This document shows, in pieces, positions 6,601 to 9,601 of a stretch of DNA of 9,601 nt (position 1 is its first letter; each line of letters begins with the position of its first letter). A program made the position numbers and the translations under genes. The DNA is from an uncultured Alphaproteobacteria bacterium (GTDB lineage: Bacteria; Pseudomonadota; Alphaproteobacteria; Rs-D84). The stretch lies in NCBI GenBank assembly GCA_946185785.1, contig CAMHKP010000010.1, forward strand, positions 1-9,601, written 5' to 3'. Below the pieces are notes generated by a model. That model was given only the letters and a program-made list of their open reading frames with translations, made no database searches and was not told where the DNA came from.

Positions 6601-9327
6601 TATTTTGTCCAAATAACAGACAGCACTGACAAAATATTGGCAAACATTGAATATTTTGTTGCAGACGCATCGAATACTGACCTTGCCACAAATACAACTA
6701 GCGAAATGCAGATAAAATTGAATGCAAACGAATATTCTGCGGGCGACACGATAAATATAAGCCTGACAACACCGTATGTTGGTACTGGCCTTATTACAAT
6801 TGAGCGAGACAAGGTTTACGCATATAAATGGTTCCGTACAACTTCCAATACTTCGGTCCAGCAAATTACCCTGCCCGATGGATTCGAAGGATCTGGTTAT
6901 GTCAACGTTTCATTCGTGCGTGATATAAACAGCCGCGATGTTTTCACAACACCATACACGTCCGCGGTTGCACCATTCCGTGCCAGCACCACCGCACGCA
7001 AGATAAATATCAAGCTGGAAACACCAGAAATCATAACCGACAACAAATTGCCGATTACGTATACCACATCCAAAAATTCGCGTATCATGATTTTCGCAAT
7101 AAATACTGGCATTTTACAGGTCGCAAAGTACAAAGTACCAAACCCATTGGCACACTTCTTCCAAAAGGCCGCTTTACAGGTTGAAACATATCAAATTTTG
7201 TCTTTATTATTGCCAGAATACAAGATCTTAAGTGAATTGGCAAAAACAGGTGGTGGTGATTTCGCGGAATTGGAATCTGGAATTGGTGTCGCGCTTACGA
7301 ATCCGTTTGCACGCAAAACCAATAAACCGGTGGCGTTCTATTCAGGAATATTAGACGCCCGCGCAGATACCCCAAACACAATAACGTTTGATATCCCAGA
7401 ATACTTTAATGGTGCGGTTCGTGTATATGCGATTGCTGCAAACGATACATCGGTTGGTTCATCGGATACCGAAGTCCGCATTCAAAGCCCGATTATTGTT
7501 TCCACAACTGCACCAATGGTTGTTGCACCAAACGACACATTTGATATAAACACAATTATTACCAATATGACCGACGGCACAACGGCTACTGCTGTTGCAG
7601 ATATTGCCGCAACAGTTTCACCGAATTTGAATATCACAACAGAATCAACAACAAATTTATCCATACCATATGGCAATGAAAAAATGTGGTCTTTTGCTGT
7701 AAAAGCTGGAGACGGATTGGGTAATGCCGACATTAAAATATCAACCGACATTCGCGATGGTACCGATGCTGTATTATCACAACGAACAACAACATCTGCG
7801 CTGTCTATCCGTCCAATTACGACATATCAGACCAAAATAAAATCTGGCATGATAAAAACATCAACTATTGTGATACGTAATTTCGCAACGAATATGTATC
7901 CAGAATTCGCAAACATTAAATTGTATCTGGCATCAAACAATGCGATTGTTGCGCGCCCGTTGTTTGAATACCTGAAGAAATACGAATATCCATGCACAGA
8001 ACAATTGGTGTCGCGCACACTGCCATATGCACTGATGTCAAACAGCGAAATTTTGGGAACAACATACGCAGAATCCAAACAAAAGATTGCTGACACAATT
8101 GCAACACTTAAAAATCGCCAAAACGATGATGGTTCGTTTGACCTGTGGAATGGCGACAGCACATCGCGCGACAATGAATCCAACGCGGAAACCGCATCAT
8201 TAACCGCATATGTCACACAGTTCTTGGAAATCGCTAAAAACGGTGGATTTGATGTACCAAAGAATATGCTGTCACGTGCGATTGACTATCTGCGCACTTA
8301 TGCGGGGACACACATAAACGATGAATCCGACGCAGCAACCCATGCTTATACAATATATGTTTTGACACAAAATGGTTATATTACGACGGGCTATATAGAT
8401 GCATTTGAAGAATATGCCAACGAAAACATTAAAAATTGGCAAACGGATTTAATGGGTGCGTATATTGCTACGGCCTATAAGATATTAAAGCAAGACAGCA
8501 AAGCGAATTCACTTATTACCAAATATCGTCAGTCCACACGTTCTAGAATTGATTCTATGTTCAGAAACACTGTTGCAAATGATGCCATGTATGCATATTT
8601 GGTAAACCGGTACTTTACTGCAATTGCAACAAACGATATGGGTGACGAAGTTGCTGAATATATAAACAATGGTGATTATTCATCATATACATCCGCAGCA
8701 ATTATAATGGGCGCATCTGGGAATATATCAAACACAAAAATTTCAGCGGATGCGATAACACTATCTGCAGACGGTGTACAGATAGAACCACAAACATCCG
8801 CAGGTGCCATCATTGCCAACATTCCATTAAACGCAAAACACATAACAGTAAAATGCGCAAATTGTGATCGTCGCAATCCAATATATTACACAACTGTATC
8901 TGGTGGATTCCCAACCGATGTCCAGTCACAATCAAACGGTATTGAAATTATGCGCGAATATTATGACGATGCAGGCAACAAGATAACTTCTGCGACTGTG
9001 GGTGATACAATTACCGTCAAAATATTTGTCCGTTCTCGTCGTGGTGATATTATTCCTAATGTTGTTATCACAGACCTTGTCCCCGGTGGGTTCATCGCTG
9101 GCGACCCAATGGGCGATATAGATTTTGCCGAACCACGCGAAGATCGCGTACTGGTATTTACCAACATTACCCGCGATGGACAAACAATCACTTATAACGC
9201 GGTTGCGGGGGCGGCTGGGACATTCCAAATTCCACCGATTTATGCAGCATCTTTGTACAACCCGCAAATAAATGCAACTGGCGAAGTTGGAAAAACATTT
9301 ACGGTAAAAAATGCGTTGGCAGAATAA
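3604..9327 (+). CDS. yfhM: Bacterial alpha-2-macroglobulin (YfhM-like) with active thioester motif
   Basis: The 1907-residue product is a periplasmic protease trap. In this family cleavage of a bait region triggers collapse around the attacking protease and covalent capture through a Cys-Gln thioester. A basic N-terminus and a hydrophobic helix (16-34) form a membrane anchor, followed by a Thr/Pro-rich linker. Residues from about 50 contain repeated Ig-like macroglobulin domains. The MG2 signature DRGIYRPGE is at 664-672 and EFTPDNLKI begins at 759. The bait-region domain runs from about 1035 (NEYSAGDT). A Gly-rich variable loop at about 1214-1241 is the likely bait. The A2M domain (GAVRVYAIA at 1270) precedes the thioester domain with PCTEQ (C1464, Q1467). 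The C-terminal domain from 1780 has the usual VVITDLVPGGF and final PPIYAASLYNP blocks. It is longer than E. coli YfhM (about 1650 residues). Its end overlaps pbpC by 17 bases, the classic partner gene. GTG at 3604 was chosen over GTG at 3595 because of the ribosome binding site. Confidence 0.95.
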   Translation: MKGRKQKPSSRKWLRGIVLGLIAIVAICACFLLFHDSSKKTRLMLTVPTPTPTAFLDSNSANFMMSSSTPEVNNNRTLTSVQPLIISYNWASGPYAPAFKMDLTTTDIARDVKITPYLRGNWTVRGPNMIGFTPDSDWLPNTKYTVKISKKLFNSDVRPDSRTTSFVTPKIAATIDSFNVYPDESRSRTVVGAAVVSFNYPIETDGFADRVSVKLGMHRVKFDVRFDRFNRTAIITTEPIAVDDTSHTLRLKINRIDSATQNTSTQKVSASTTIESLDNFFKISGIKSIAADDARGNAQQLILINMTTAADAKTNWARDLDVYLLPKYTEDDDSQPHEWANDEISSAVLAKSKKLNIKQTDFANPIGVYQYAFAYDVTDDSQRYIYVKVRDGIKSSSGFVLKNGVNRVLPVAYPEKTVKIAGTGALLSLAGDKKLTIVARGGADTAYVNLYKIKSDDINHLISQTYNVFAQNIEFKSWSFGVYDMASVFQKRIGFANTAMNKTNYASVDLGDYLDRGTNDKTGIFVIQTGATESSAEYSDRRLILLTNIGLIRKVALDGTSSVFTSQLNDGAPYADVEIFVLGRNGNAIWAGRTDETGFVTIPNFAWSEYRNEREPVAIVARAKDDVSFIPYNSYDTHVEYSKFEIDGAYATHSTPMNAFVFSDRGIYRPGETATIAGVVKNKTFTKLSNVPVKLEITDPRGRTVREESFALSGDGMFDVSYPVSKNAAIGEYAINVFLTTSKNRIHDTIGTTTFRVQEFTPDNLKITADITGANDDGWISVNNMSANITLFNLFGTPAPDRRISAHATLRPIEFVFPEYRDYTFTPNFISGTGLSDNAASRAQTFSVDLPDVKTDESGHAKLDINFNRTIPNGTYLMTLNVTGFEGASGTGVQTAITARVSDAEFLIGYHANSNLSYISRDDVRKVNLLALNMSGKRAAANGLTMRTVRRENLTSLVKDYNDYYKYQTITRDTVISTTNINIAESGSEIRLDTSHGGTYFVQITDSTDKILANIEYFVADASNTDLATNTTSEMQIKLNANEYSAGDTINISLTTPYVGTGLITIERDKVYAYKWFRTTSNTSVQQITLPDGFEGSGYVNVSFVRDINSRDVFTTPYTSAVAPFRASTTARKINIKLETPEIITDNKLPITYTTSKNSRIMIFAINTGILQVAKYKVPNPLAHFFQKAALQVETYQILSLLLPEYKILSELAKTGGGDFAELESGIGVALTNPFARKTNKPVAFYSGILDARADTPNTITFDIPEYFNGAVRVYAIAANDTSVGSSDTEVRIQSPIIVSTTAPMVVAPNDTFDINTIITNMTDGTTATAVADIAATVSPNLNITTESTTNLSIPYGNEKMWSFAVKAGDGLGNADIKISTDIRDGTDAVLSQRTTTSALSIRPITTYQTKIKSGMIKTSTIVIRNFATNMYPEFANIKLYLASNNAIVARPLFEYLKKYEYPCTEQLVSRTLPYALMSNSEILGTTYAESKQKIADTIATLKNRQNDDGSFDLWNGDSTSRDNESNAETASLTAYVTQFLEIAKNGGFDVPKNMLSRAIDYLRTYAGTHINDESDAATHAYTIYVLTQNGYITTGYIDAFEEYANENIKNWQTDLMGAYIATAYKILKQDSKANSLITKYRQSTRSRIDSMFRNTVANDAMYAYLVNRYFTAIATNDMGDEVAEYINNGDYSSYTSAAIIMGASGNISNTKISADAITLSADGVQIEPQTSAGAIIANIPLNAKHITVKCANCDRRNPIYYTTVSGGFPTDVQSQSNGIEIMREYYDDAGNKITSATVGDTITVKIFVRSRRGDIIPNVVITDLVPGGFIAGDPMGDIDFAEPREDRVLVFTNITRDGQTITYNAVAGAAGTFQIPPIYAASLYNPQINATGEVGKTFTVKNALAE

Positions 9328-9601
9328 TCTTAGCACCAAAATTTCCAGATTTTACCACAATCATAAACGTGGCTGTACCATTGTTGGCATATTGTTATTA
9401 CTGTATTTTATTATACGGCTGTTCTTTACCCCACCCCTTTTATATGACACACATTTTTCACGTGTCTTTTACGACCGCAACGGAACATTATTACGAATTA
9501 CACTGTCTGCTGATGACAAATACCGCATATATACGCCACTAAATCAGATTAGTGATTCTGTTAAACGCGCGACTATTTTATATGAAGATAAACATTTTAA
9601 A
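9311..9601 (+). CDS. pbpC: Penicillin-binding protein 1C (transglycosylase/transpeptidase), N-terminal part
   Basis: The frame opens at ATG 9311, immediately after an in-frame TAA at 9305-9307, and runs to the window end, giving 97 residues. A short basic cytoplasmic tail is followed by a membrane helix (about 22-39, GCTIVGILLLLYFIIRLFF). The start of the family 51 glycosyltransferase domain comes next. FSRVFYDRNGTLLRITLSAD (49-68) and YEDKHF (91-96) match the PBP1C pattern, E92 being the expected catalytic Glu of the ED-x-x-F motif. The full protein should polymerise and cross-link peptidoglycan in the periplasm. Identification is strengthened by its position directly after an A2M gene, as in E. 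coli yfhM-pbpC. The start overlaps the A2M stop by 17 bases and no good Shine-Dalgarno is visible (only a weak GGT), so translation probably depends on ribosomes finishing the A2M frame. Confidence 0.9.
   Translation, partial: MRWQNNLSTKISRFYHNHKRGCTIVGILLLLYFIIRLFFTPPLLYDTHFSRVFYDRNGTLLRITLSADDKYRIYTPLNQISDSVKRATILYEDKHFK

Overview
The window reads as chromosomal DNA from a moderately AT-rich Gram-negative bacterium using the standard bacterial code (TGG for Trp, TGA as a stop). Envelope proteins fit a two-membrane cell: a protease with a signal peptide and an outer-membrane-type C-terminal beta domain ending in Phe, a membrane-anchored bacterial alpha-2-macroglobulin, and the start of a class A penicillin-binding protein of the PBP1C type. 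An AT-rich alphaproteobacterium, perhaps host-associated, is my best guess from the look of the subtilase autotransporter. No rRNA or marker gene is present, so this is weak inference.

Layout. Positions 1-1520 (minus strand) hold two tandem family-2 glycosyltransferases. The promoter-proximal one (528-1520) is complete. The second (1-531) runs off the left edge. They share an ATGA stop/start overlap, so they form a translationally coupled unit, probably for surface polysaccharide or glycan assembly. Positions 1521-1658 are a compact divergent intergenic region in which two good sigma70-type promoters lie back to back and share the same -35 bases. Positions 1659-3521 (plus) encode a 620-residue subtilisin-family (S8) autotransporter-like protease starting at TTG. 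After an 82-base gap, 3604-9327 (plus) encodes a 1907-residue bacterial alpha-2-macroglobulin with an intact CTEQ thioester motif. Its 3' end overlaps by 17 bases the start of pbpC (9311 onward), which runs off the right edge inside its transglycosylase domain.

How the parts may work together. The A2M-PBP1C pair is the well-known yfhM-pbpC arrangement of Gram-negative bacteria: a periplasmic protease trap next to a peptidoglycan synthase, thought to protect and repair the envelope when the outer membrane is breached. Here a secreted or surface subtilase lies directly upstream on the same strand with no convincing terminator between, so a protease and a broad-range protease trap may be expressed together. 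The glycosyltransferases on the other side share the promoter region and point to a wider cell-envelope locus.

Most of the window is ordinary envelope biology. The points most worth a second look are the shared -35 divergent promoter, the very short Asp-His spacing in the subtilase, the altered DXD motif in the second glycosyltransferase, the protease/protease-trap adjacency, and the membrane-anchor (not lipoprotein) start of the A2M. I see no RNA genes, mobile elements or CRISPR arrays, and no gene-free stretch longer than about 140 bases.
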